A stretch of DNA of 64,000 nucleotides, from contig NC_016135.3 of the NCBI RefSeq assembly GCF_000005505.3, positions 3,496,001-3,560,000 on the forward strand, written 5' to 3'. The stretch comes from Brachypodium distachyon. Lineage: Eukaryota; Streptophyta; Magnoliopsida; Poales; Poaceae. The notes beneath the pieces are model-generated. The model was given only the letters and a program-made list of their open reading frames with translations, was not told the origin of the DNA and did not search any database. This document shows positions 22,709 through 32,038 of the stretch, piece by piece. How positions within the stretch are numbered: position 1 is the stretch's first letter; each line of letters begins with the position of its first letter. Made by a program: the position numbers and the translations under genes.

Positions 22709-25700
22709 TGTAACATCCCAAAATTTCAAACCTTTACATGAGCATTGCATTCATAAGCATCATGCCACAATTGCATATTTGAATTCAAATTTGAATCTCA
22801 AAAGGGCTTTGGAAAGATTTTTGTTTCATTTTAAACCCTAGGGTTTACACCCATTTGAGCTTTGGATCTTCAAACCATTAAGGTTCAAGTATAAAAGGGA
22901 TTTATTGCATATATAAGCTATCCCATAATTTTTGGATAATTATTTGGAGTTGAAAAAGTATTTTATTTAAATGGATATATAGCTCTAAAGGCATTTATAG
23001 GGCAAATGTATTTTTATATATTTTATTTTGAGAGGAAACAACTTCCAAAAGTTGTATCATGGTATAACATGATTTTACAAATTTTCTGGGATTCATTTGG
23101 ACCAATTTGGAGTTCCAACTCAAAAGATATCAAAGAAATGAGAAAAACAGAAAAAGAAAAAAAAAAGGTAAACCGGACCGGCCCGGCCACTTTGGGCCGA
23201 ACCGGCCCAGTCCGACCGCGCCCGACCGGCCCCGCCCGCCCGACCGCCCGCGCGTGCCCGCACCCGCTGAAAGGTGGGGCCCACCTGTCAGGGGCTTCTT
23301 CCCTGGAAGGAAACCCTCGCACCGCCGCCGCGATTTCCGGCCGCCGTCCCCCCGCGCCCGCCGCCGCAATCTCCTCCTCCGGCCTTCCATTTTCACTCCC
23401 GAGCACGTCTATAGAACTCCCGCGACCCCCTCTCTTTTTCCCCCCCGTTTTCCCTAGCTCGCACGCCGCCAGGCCGCCGGAATCCCTCGCCGGAGCCGCA
23501 CCCGCGCCGCCGCGTCCTCTTCGTCCTAGGCGCCGAGCGCGCCGTCCCCGAGCACCGCCGACCGCGCCCCCGTCTCCGCCGTGCCGCGCCGCGCCTCCCC
23601 GTGACTTCCCCGAGCCGCCCGCGACGCCGGAGCACCCCGCGCCGCCCCGCCCGTGCCCGCGCCGCCGTCTTCTCCAACTCCGGCAGCCCGCGCCGCCCGG
23701 TAAAACCCTAGAACTCCCCTCGTCCGTCCGATCTAGATCGATGGCTAGGATTAGATCACTTATGAAACGAACCGGTACGCACTCTAGAGCGTCCGATCTT
23801 TATAAGTTAGATCTAATGGCTCGGATTTATTTATAAACCGAACCGGTACCGTCCAATAATAATGCGCCACGTGGCACTCGGTTTTATAAAATAGAAATGT
23901 AATTTTAATTCCCCGGAATTAATAAAAGGCACTTTTGCAGATAGGCCCCTGTAACTTCAAATGATCATAACTTTAAATCTGTTTGGTCAAATTTAGTGAT
24001 CCACACCTTTTTGGAATCCAATTTCAAATTTGAATATTTGAATCACATTCAAATTACAGATTAGGGTTTTATGCCATTTAAATCATAACTAATTATTTAG
24101 AAGTCCTTTTTGAATGAAACCAGTGCCCAAAATTTTGTTTTAATGTCCTCTGTCCAATGGGACAGAGAAATAAATGCTTTGAATTAATCTATTCGGCTGA
24201 TGCTAATAAAACCTCATTTTAGGGTTTAAACCCTAGCCTTTGCAATTTATTTAAAAGCCCTAATTGCATGTGCTTAATTATCAATGTTTTGGATCAATAG
24301 ATCACCCAAATAAAACCAACCCACTCATGTCACATGATTTGCATCGCATCATGGCATACATATTCTTTTGTCATGTTTGTATTGTGTGTTTATGTATATG
24401 TTTGTTGATTGTATAGTATTCTCGGAGAGCGAACCTTGCGATTGTGACGAGTGTTTGAACTCCAACTACTATCGAGGCAAGTTCACTTTGATCATTATCC
24501 CATTATTTTATTATGCACTAGATTTTTATTAGTTGCATTGTTAGGATTATTATTGTATCTATGCTAGCTATGATCTCTCCTAGTAGTATAGGACACCTTT
24601 GCCATTTCCTCACCACCAATTGCCATCGTAGTAGTGATACGCTATGCTATGATAATATACGAGGGCGGTATTATTACAATGTGATACTATTGAATTACAA
24701 ATATAGTTTTCCTAGTGTATGGCAAAACAAGTAATTCAATGAACCGTCCTGGGTGGGCTGCTTTGAGGAAGTGGAGATGTATGCGGCGTCAGGTCCATTT
24801 CTATGGGTCCATTTCTATGAGTCGTCTTGCCATTTCTATGGGAGCGCCTGCGTTGCAACCGAGGAATGCCACCCGGGGTAACCAGAGACTGGACTAGTTT
24901 CCTGTTTAGTAGCTTCCAATACAACCACATGGTATTATGGGCTCTGCCAGGATGGATGTAAGAAGTATGAACCCGGATCCGAGGTGACATCAGTATGTAG
25001 CAGTGTAGGTGGGGGCGCGTCCCTCAGGTGGTCTGGGGGATTATGTTCTGAAAATTCCTGTAGTCGATGCCGTTGCTACTCTACCCTGAGGACAGTAAGG
25101 GATTAACACGTCGATTTCTTGTGGGTAAAGTGTACCACCTCTCGAGAGTGTCAAACTAAGTACTTAGCCGTGTCCTCGGTTACGGACAATTATGAGCAAC
25201 TAGATATTGGAGCTGTAAGGAAGGTCTCACTCATTCTAATGTCCTAATAAAATGAATGGTTTGAACTGGGTAGGAGCATTGATGTTTCTACTCAATGTGC
25301 CTAGGTTAATAGGACCATGGGTGTTTCTACCCCGTGTCCAATAGAATTCAAAGCTATTTATCTAAAAATGATAGGATTTGAATAATGATGCCTTTATGCA
25401 AAATAGCCAAACCCCACTTAGCCAAACTATGCATGTACGTGGTAGGTCCTTTATAACTCTAGTGAGCTTGCCAATACATTCAAATGTATTGACCACGTAG
25501 TGGCTGCAATTAATAATGCAGGTGGATCCGACGATGAGTGAGGTTCGTCGTTTTGTCATGGGTCATGTGCTTACATTCCAACATGCTCTCACCTTGGAGT
25601 AGTGTGGCCCTTATGTTCTACCCTTTTCCGCTGCAGTATTTCGAAATATTGTTTTATGATGTTGAAACAGTATTTGTTTTATGCTGGCCCCAGAGGTCAT

Positions 25701-25865
25701 GCGAGGTTGTAAGTACTATTAAATTTTGGATGATGCGATGTAATAAAGTACTTTGACCTTTGCTTCTATATATTTCATCATGAAACTATGTGTGCTAGTG
25801 AGTCGATCCAGGGATTAGCACAGTAAGCACAGAGATCGAACCCTTGGTGAAGGGGGATCGCTTCA
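22709..25865 (+). mobile_element. 3.2-kb solo LTR, copy 1, inside Gypsy gag
   Basis: Starts TGTAACATCCCAAAATTTC and ends GGGGGATCGCTTCA (TG...CA). The flanking 5-bp duplication is TTCTG (22704-22708 and 25866-25870). It is 3,157 bp with no internal retrotransposon genes and no second LTR, so I call it a solo LTR. It matches the copy at 32039-35280 along its length. It contains 'tataaaagg', a very GC-rich proline-coding stretch (about 23160-23710) and a short conserved exon-like segment at about 24425-24480. The family is not identified; TGTAACATCCC-type ends occur on large grass Gypsy LTRs. Confidence 0.88.
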
Positions 25866-25870
25866 TTCTG

Positions 25871-26992
25871 CACCACGGTGTGCAGCTCCGCCATGGTTCC
25901 TGGGCGCTTGTAGCCGCCCTGGAACGCACTGACAAAATGCTCGCGCAAGTCATCCCACGAGGAGATGGATCCTGCCGGCAAGTTGAGGAACCAAGTTCTC
26001 GCCGATCCTTTCAGGACCATGGGGAACCGGTTGACCTTAACCTTCTTGTCGGCACCCACGGTGTTCATGCCCAACGAGTAAGTTAGGAGGAAATCCTTAG
26101 GGTTCGTGGTCCTGTCGTACATCCCGAGCGTTGGCGGGGCTCGGAACTTGCGGGGCCACTCCACCTGCCGCAGTTCACAGGTGAACGTGAGGCAACCGTC
26201 GTCAGCCCCCCGGAGCTCTTCACCTTGGCCTCCAGGGTTGGCGCGGTCACGTGCAAGTCGGTGACGCTGCTCAAGGCACTCACGCAGATCCTCCTTCTGA
26301 CGCGCGTTGAGCATCCCCCGCAGGTCCGCAGGCAGGATGGTTGATGACGAGGTCGCTGGGCTCCACGCCCGTGCGACGTCTACCGCCGGGCACCCCACGC
26401 TCCGGCTGGGGGTTAGGGCCTGAACCAAGCCCCACAACCGGGTCGGTGTCAGTCCTAGACTAGCCGTGTGATCCTCTTGACCGGCGGTTGGCTGCAGCGA
26501 GGAGGGCGGCGAGCGGCGGTGTTCCCTGCGGCGGCTCGTAGCGCATGATGGCCTGAGTCGCCACGAGGGCTTCTGACCTAGTTCGGACAGGAGACACCAC
26601 GTGCTTCCGCCCAGCGCTGCCGTCTGGGACAGCTCCGGTGCCTCGCGGACGATCCCGCGAGCCGGAGGGAGTTGCTTGGGAAGCAACAGAAGGATGCTGA
26701 GATGGATGCGGTTCGTCGTTGGTCCGCGGCTACTCGACGTGCGGCTCGCGAGCACGAGCAGCGACCCAGCTATGACTGGCCCCAGTGCTAGGCTGCGGGG
26801 CTAGCCTCGGCCGGTCTCCAACGGAGCGTGGCGGAGGCGGAGGAAGTATCACTTGCTGCTGCTGTTGCTGCACCCGGGCAGGCTCAGGGTTCTCCTGATC
26901 CTGCGACGTGCGCTGCACGTCGTGTGACCGCGTGTTCCCGCCGGGGCACCACGCGGCTTGATCCGAGAGTCGCCAGCCCGCTTAGGAGGCAT
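25871..26992 (-). pseudogene. Gypsy gag, 5' part
   Basis: The ATG at 26992 reads MPPKRAGDSRIKPRGAPAGT, close to the LTR and PBS as expected for gag. Frame changes follow through a Pro/Gln-rich N-terminus (QQQQQQVILPPPPPRS). The core gag domain (about 26290-25871) has FRAPPTLGMYDRTTNPKDFL, FPMVLKGSARTWFLNLPAGS and SWDDLREHFVSAFQ, ending at HTVVQNEA where the solo LTR is inserted. The first residues after it in the 25778-26755 frame are LTR sequence. Confidence 0.88.
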
Positions 26993-27078
26993 AGCGACGA
27001 ATACTGTCGTGAGAGAAGGCGAAGCTGATGTAGCTGAAGACGATGGCGCCGGCGGTCACCGGCAAGCTCTTCGCACGC

Positions 27079-27100
27079 GCCCCCTACCTGGCGCGCCAGA
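27079..27100 (-). promoter_or_regulatory. Candidate primer-binding site of the Gypsy element
   Basis: On the minus strand the bases just inside the 5' LTR read TCTGGCGCGCCAGGTAGGGG. This is the expected position of the tRNA primer site. I did not assign the tRNA. Confidence 0.5.
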
Positions 27101-28033
27101 TGTCGTAGCCCGGGGCTTAGGCATCGGGGATGCTGGGCACCCCCTTTTTGGTTCGGCAGTGGGCAATGGGGATCGCTCTGGCGATCGCCGGCGAGGCCAA
27201 TGACGAGCGTAGCAATGACCAAGCAAGTTTACCCAGGTTCGGGCCACCTGGAGGTGTAAAACCCTACGTCCTGCTTCTGAGTATGTATTAGCCAATGAAC
27301 AAGTGTTTATAGGTTGCCGGGGGAGTTCCCGGGCGCTCTCTTCCTTTCTGCTAAATGGCTACTTACTACTTCCGGGCTAAATCTCTAGGAATAGTAACCC
27401 AGCTAGAGTCGAACCCTTTGACTAGTGGCATCAGTCCTCCTTTTATAGTCAAGGGGACCCACAGGTGCCTCGGTCTGCATGGGGGACGCGGTTTTGGATA
27501 CGCGCCGAACAAAGACCCTAGGCAGTCTGCCTTTGCTGCGCTGGCATGCATGCACGGTACAAAGCACAATAGCTAGGGCGATACGCGCCCTCGATTCACT
27601 GCGAGCTACTCACTGTAGGTTGACTAGACAGGAAACCACTTCCCTGTCAGAGCATTTAATGCTCGACTTGTGCCACACTTCAAGCTCCGACCAGCCCTGC
27701 ACAGAAGGAGCCTGCCGGGCGGCCACGTGGCGTCGATACCCTGTCTGCACTGGGCACCGGCCCTGACGTAAGCGCCTACGTCAGGAGACACCCTCCCCGG
27801 CAAGTGAGCTTCCCGGGGGGCGTCCTGATGGGGATCTTCACACTGTCATCCAGGGTAACCCCCGCAGCCCGGCTTGTCCTGCTCCAGGGCAACCCCTTTC
27901 CCAGACTCTTGCCGTGCTGGTGGCTTCCCGGGCAGCTTGCACTATGCTGCCCAGGGTGCCGTCCTTGCGGGGAGCAAGCGAGGCGACCCACGCGTTGAGC
28001 AACGGTGGTACCCCGGGTGCCACGGGTGCGACA
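27101..28033 (-). repeat. Gypsy LTR (5' LTR in element orientation)
   Basis: 933 bp, from TGTCGTAGCC to GGTGCGACA on the plus strand. It is followed by GCCAG and then the resumed TNP2 codons TGC CTG CAG. Confidence 0.93.
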
Positions 28034-29523
28034 GCCAGTGCCTGCAGGGCATTAAAGTCCCATCGAACTACTCATCGAGCATCAAGCATCTAGTTGACAT
28101 GAAGAGTCACAAGCTATCTGGCATGCAGTCTCACGACAACCATGTCATACTCAGTCAGTTACTTCCAGTCGCAATCAGAGGTATCATGGAGCCGCACGTA
28201 AGGGAGACAATCATGAAGCTTTCTGACTTCTTTGACAGCATCTTGCAGAAGTCAATCATCGTTAGACGATGCCAGATACTGCAAGATAGTATGATACAGA
28301 TTCTGTGCGAACTCGAGATGTTCTTCCCTCCATCATTCTTCGATATCATGGTCCATCTAATGATCCACATATGCGATGAGATCTTGTCCCTAGGGCCCTC
28401 GTTCCTGCATAACATGTATGGCCCTGAACGATACAACGGGGTTCTAAAGCGCTACGCTCGTAACAGATCATGTCCAGAAGGTAGCATCGTGGAAGGCTTT
28501 AGGGCAGAAGAGTGCATCGAGTTCTGCACGGATTGGTTGGCCGATCAGAAATCAATAGGTGTTCCCGAATCACGGCACAAGGGCAAGCTCGATGGTGAAG
28601 GTGGCCTTGGACATACATTCCTTAATGTCTATGGAAGAGGAAGAGAAGCTGACTTAGAAAGAGCACATTTGGTTGTGTTGCAAACTATCGATTGCTGCCG
28701 GCCTTATCTGGAAATGCACATGGAACTACTGCGAAATGAAAACCCTAAAAGAGGAGAAGTCTGGATCCACTGGGAGCACAATAAAACATTCGCAGCGTGG
28801 CTGAAGAATTATTGGAACGGCAGGGAGACGACCAATGAATCTAAAGAGACGGTTGCATGTTTGTCACGGGAACCTGCTTACCACGTCTCTACTTGGCAAT
28901 CATATGCGATCAACGGCTATAACTTCTACACTGCGTCTTAGGACCGTAAAAGCACGTATCAAAATAGTGGTGTAGTCATGACTTTTGAGACCGCGACCGA
29001 CAACAACAGCAAAACCAAAGCGTTCTTCGGCGTTATCGAGGAGATCTGGGAATTGGAGTACTCGATCACAAAGATCCCAATGTTCCGTGTAAGATGGACC
29101 AAAGGTGACAAAGAAGAAAGTCACAGGTTCACGACGATGGTGCTACCTCCTGAGATCCCTCGTGAACAAGTTGACGTGAGAAAAATCCCGGCAAGAGAGG
29201 AACCATGGGTCTTTGCTAAACAATGCAAGCATGTATTCTACATAGACGACCCGGCAAATAAAGGCCACGTCATAGTAAGAAGAGGGAAAAGAAGTATTGT
29301 TGGAGTGGATGGAGTTACTGCACAGGAAGACTACGAAGGTTTCCATGATCCGACGACCGCTGCAGATGACGAAGAAGCGGAACGCACAATATTAACGAGG
29401 AAAAGGAGAGGGAAAAGAAGAAGTGATGGGAGCGAGAGCGAGAAAGTACCACAAAAACCCTACCTCAGAAGCAGTACTGCGAGGAGTCAAGTTATGACTT
29501 ACCAAAGGAAGGAGAAGCACTAG
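28034..29523 (+). pseudogene. CACTA TNP2 transposase, 3' part
   Basis: Continues TNP2 exactly where 13484 left off: CLQGIKVPSNYSSSIKHLVD, GMQSHDNHVILSQLLPVAIR, LCELEMFFPPSFFDIMVHLM and RYNGVLKRYARNRSCPEGSI, the DUF4218-type C-terminal region. An in-frame TAG at 28939-28941 (in YTAS-stop-DRKSTYQNSG) separates it from the DUF4216-type tail (KAFFGVIEEIWELEY; PMFRVRWTKG; WVFAKQCKHVFYIDDP). The frame ends at 29521-29523 after a basic stretch (RKRRGKRR) that could be a nuclear signal. Confidence 0.92.
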
Positions 29524-29802
29524 TAGTCACATTGTAATGTACTCGTACTGAATTGGAATGCAAACTTTGTACTAAGTGAAATTATGTGTGATCGGTGTAC
29601 TTTTGTGTATGCATGTGATGAATTATTTGAATTTAATTTAGCACAAATACTAGACAAATGCATGAATTTATTCATCAAACTTTAAATACATGAATTCCAT
29701 GATGTAGTGTACAAATACTAGACAAGACATGATGTGGTGTATAAATACTAGACGAATGCATGAATTTATTCATCAAACTTGAAATACTAGTAAGTATAAT
29801 CA
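29524..29802. other. 3' flank of TNP2
   Basis: AT-rich, probably 3' UTR. Contains a duplicated segment ('tactagacaaatgcatgaat' twice, plus 'tgatgta/ggtgta' repeats). No gene. Confidence 0.5.
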
Positions 29803-30008
29803 TCAGTAACGGTTGGCCTGTTATTCGCCCGTTACTGATGAGAAACTCATCAGTAACGGTCCCGCTGCTGTGCGACCGTTACTGATGAGTGGTTGTGCAT
29901 TGCTCATAAGAGCTTATCAGTGGCGGTCGCATTCTAGCGCGAGCATTACTGATGATTGAAGGCACATCAGTAACGGTCGGCTCCCTTACCCGCCGCTTAC
30001 TGATGTAT
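29803..30008. repeat. Internal cluster of CACTA subterminal-type repeats
   Basis: Eight or so copies of the catcagtaacggtc / gaccgttactgatg motif in alternating orientation, as at the two termini, yet in the middle of the element. It lies immediately before the TATA box and leader of the second CACTA gene, the same arrangement as at the left end. Confidence 0.9.
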
Positions 30009-30014
30009 GTAGGG

Positions 30015-30022
30015 TATATAAG
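30015..30022 (+). promoter_or_regulatory. Candidate TATA box of the second CACTA gene
   Basis: TATATAAG directly after the internal repeat cluster and before a GC-rich leader (30050-30470). That leader resembles the one following the left-end repeats. Confidence 0.55.
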
Positions 30023-30482
30023 AGAACACGTCGAAACGGTCTGGTCTCATTCTCGCCTGCGCGTCCTCCCCTAACCCGAGAGACCAGCAGTGGGCGCCTC
30101 CCTAACCCTAGCGAAGCACTTCCGGATTGTCGCGCCGCCACGCGTGCTGCCCCGAGCCCGCCGCCGACCTCCTCGTCCTCGCCTCCTTCCTCCTCCGCCC
30201 CGAGCCCGCACCGGATTCCGCGCCGTCTTCCTCCGCCCCGAGCCCGCGCCTCCCCGTCCTCGACCGGAGCCCGCCGCCGACGGCCTCGTCGTCCTCGCCC
30301 GGAGCAGCCGTCACCCTCGCCCGCAACCTCGTCACTGTCTTCCTCCTCCGCCCCGAGCCCACGCCGTCGTTCCCGAGCCCGCCGCGCCGCATCGATCGTC
30401 TTCCTCTTCCCCGCCATCGACCCCGCGCCACCGAGCCGTCTTCCTCGACGCACAGGTGCGCGCTCCCTCTGCCTCCCTCTCA

Positions 30483-30585
30483 CTGTTAGGGTTAGGGTTC
30501 ACTGTTAGTGTTAGGGTTCACTGTTAGGGTTAGGGTTAGTGTTAGGGTTCATTGTTAGGGTTAGGGTTAGGGTTAGTCTAGATTG
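30483..30585. repeat. Telomere-like gttaggg microsatellite
   Basis: Irregular copies of 'gttaggg' mixed with 'gttcact' and 'gttagt' over ~100 bp. The plant telomere repeat is TTTAGGG, so this is a variant and more likely a local microsatellite in the leader or intron than telomere DNA. Confidence 0.75.
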
Positions 30586-30599
30586 TTGCTGCTTCTGCC

Positions 30600-31045
30600 C
30601 CTGTTTTACAAATGTTGTTACGTGCTGTTTATACATGCTGGAATTACACGTTCTTGCTGCTTCTGCCCCTGTTTTACAAGTGTTAGGGTTCACTGAAATT
30701 ACAAATGTTGTTTATACATGCTGAAATTACAAATGTTGTATATACATGCTGGAATTACAAATGTTGTATATACATGCTGGAATTTGTTTAACTGCTGCTC
30801 TGCCCCTGTTTTTGTTTAACTGCTGCTGTTGGTTAGGTGTTAGGGCTTAACTGAAATTACAAATGTTGTATATGCATGCTGGAATTACAAATGTTGTATA
30901 TGCATGCTGGAATTACAAATGTTGTATATACATGCTGGAATTACAAATGTTGTTTATACACATGCTGTTTGAAAGCTATATACATTGTAAATGCTGTTTA
31001 TATACATGCTGTTTATAAATGTTGTTTATATACATGCCGCTTTGG
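30600..31045. repeat. Minisatellite in the leader/intron of the second CACTA gene
   Basis: Degenerate direct repeats of about 28 bp built on 'atgctggaattacaaatg' followed by 'ttgtatata', with two longer blocks containing 'gctgcttctgcccctgtttt'. No coding content. Confidence 0.75.
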
Positions 31046-31259
31046 AAAGTGATTCATTTATGTGAATTGTGGGCCCGACCATCGTGTCGGGTCATTGGAG
31101 AAGGGGCCGGCCATCGTGCCGACGGGGTACATATGCGGGTGGGTTTTTTTATGCAGGTTTCGAGCTTCTAGTAGACAAAATTTGCTAGTTTTTTAGCATA
31201 GGTCATGCCAAAATTTTCGGCCGATATATATTTGATGGTTTTGATGGCATAGGTACGAA

Positions 31260-32033
31260 ATGGGCAAGAGTAGCCAGAAATTAGTTCTTGAGGACGTAGC
31301 TCCTAAGGAGGTAGATCGTGTCGATGAAGAGTCTTCATCGGGAGAGCAAATTGTCAGCTCTGGCGGCGAACCTAGCTCTGGCGAAGGTAGCTCTCGTTCA
31401 GAAGAGCGCGACAACGAGAAAAGGGTGGAAGAGAGTAACCCGCAGCCAACTGCTTCTACGGCTAAGAAGCCAAGGAAGAAGACGCCGAGGGGGAGCCACA
31501 ACTTGAAGGAGTTTTGTTACGTGGTCACCCGACACTCTAACAAAGGACGCCCGGAGTCACTGAGAGGGCACAGAAGGCCTTCGCAACCCCCTGTGGAGCC
31601 GTTGCACGTAAATATTGCAAGATCACTGACGAGTGGAGTGACATCTCCGAAGTCATTAGAAACACGTGCATCGCGGACGTTGCAAGGAGGTTCCAAGTCA
31701 CTGACGAGTGGCGCGAGCGATTCCTAGCGTCCGTCAACATAGCAGTGCGGAATGGTCTTGCTAATTGGAAATGTACCGCTAGAAAGTGGATGGACAAACC
31801 CTATGAGATCATCAAGAAGAAGTGGCCGTCGATAACTGATGAGGCCGAATGGGAAAAAATCAAAAAGGAATCGTTTAACCCTGCCTTCATTGCGAAGAGT
31901 GAACGTATGAGGGCGTTGCACGCGAGGAAGCCCTTGAACCACAGGCTAGGGAGTGCAGGGAAAGAGGGGAAGAAAATGGTCTAGCGCAAGCAGGACCGAA
32001 TTCTCGAGGCGGTAGGCAGGGTGCCTCCAGTGC
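31260..32033 (+). pseudogene. Second CACTA gene (Ptta/En-Spm Transposase_24-like), 5' part
   Basis: The ATG at 31260 opens MGKSSQKLVLEDVAPKEV, then a Ser/Glu/Lys-rich region with a basic patch (KKPRKKTPRG). A frameshift near 31550 leads to the conserved core: EWRERFLASVNIAVRNGLAN, WKCTARKWMDKPYEIIKKKW and PLNHRLGSAGKEGKK. The NHRLGS-G-GKK block and its spacing are those of the plant transposase family PF03004 found in grass CACTA elements. It is cut by the solo LTR at 32039. Confidence 0.8.
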
Positions 32034-32038
32034 ATAAC

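Larger units (their letters stand above)
13485..28033 (-). mobile_element. Tat-type Ty3/Gypsy LTR retrotransposon inserted in TNP2
   Basis: Two 933-bp LTRs (13485-14417 and 27101-28033) bound the element. Each reads TGTCGTAGCC...GGTGCGA[C/T]A on the plus strand. The flanking 5 bases are GCCCG (left) and GCCAG (right), a target duplication with one later change. Gag-pol lies on the minus strand from 26992 down to about 17890, in the order gag, protease, RT, RNase H, second (archaeal-type) RNase H, integrase. The extra RNase H is the mark of the Tat lineage. A separate gene runs on the opposite strand at 14823-17640. A 3,157-bp solo LTR splits gag. By eye the LTRs differ at roughly 45 positions (about 5%), suggesting an insertion one to two million years old at usual grass rates. 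Confidence 0.93.

Noticed and set aside
23006..23836. 276-codon plus-strand ORF rich in Pro/Arg
   Set aside because: Lies wholly inside the solo LTR, in a GC-rich low-complexity stretch. The second LTR copy keeps composition but not the same protein, so no coding claim.
30090..30527. Overlapping long ORFs on both strands
   Set aside because: GC-rich repetitive leader of the second CACTA gene; all frames are open because stops are rare.
30483..30585. Interstitial telomere
   Set aside because: The unit is gttaggg, interspersed with other 7-mers, not the plant TTTAGGG array; better read as a microsatellite.
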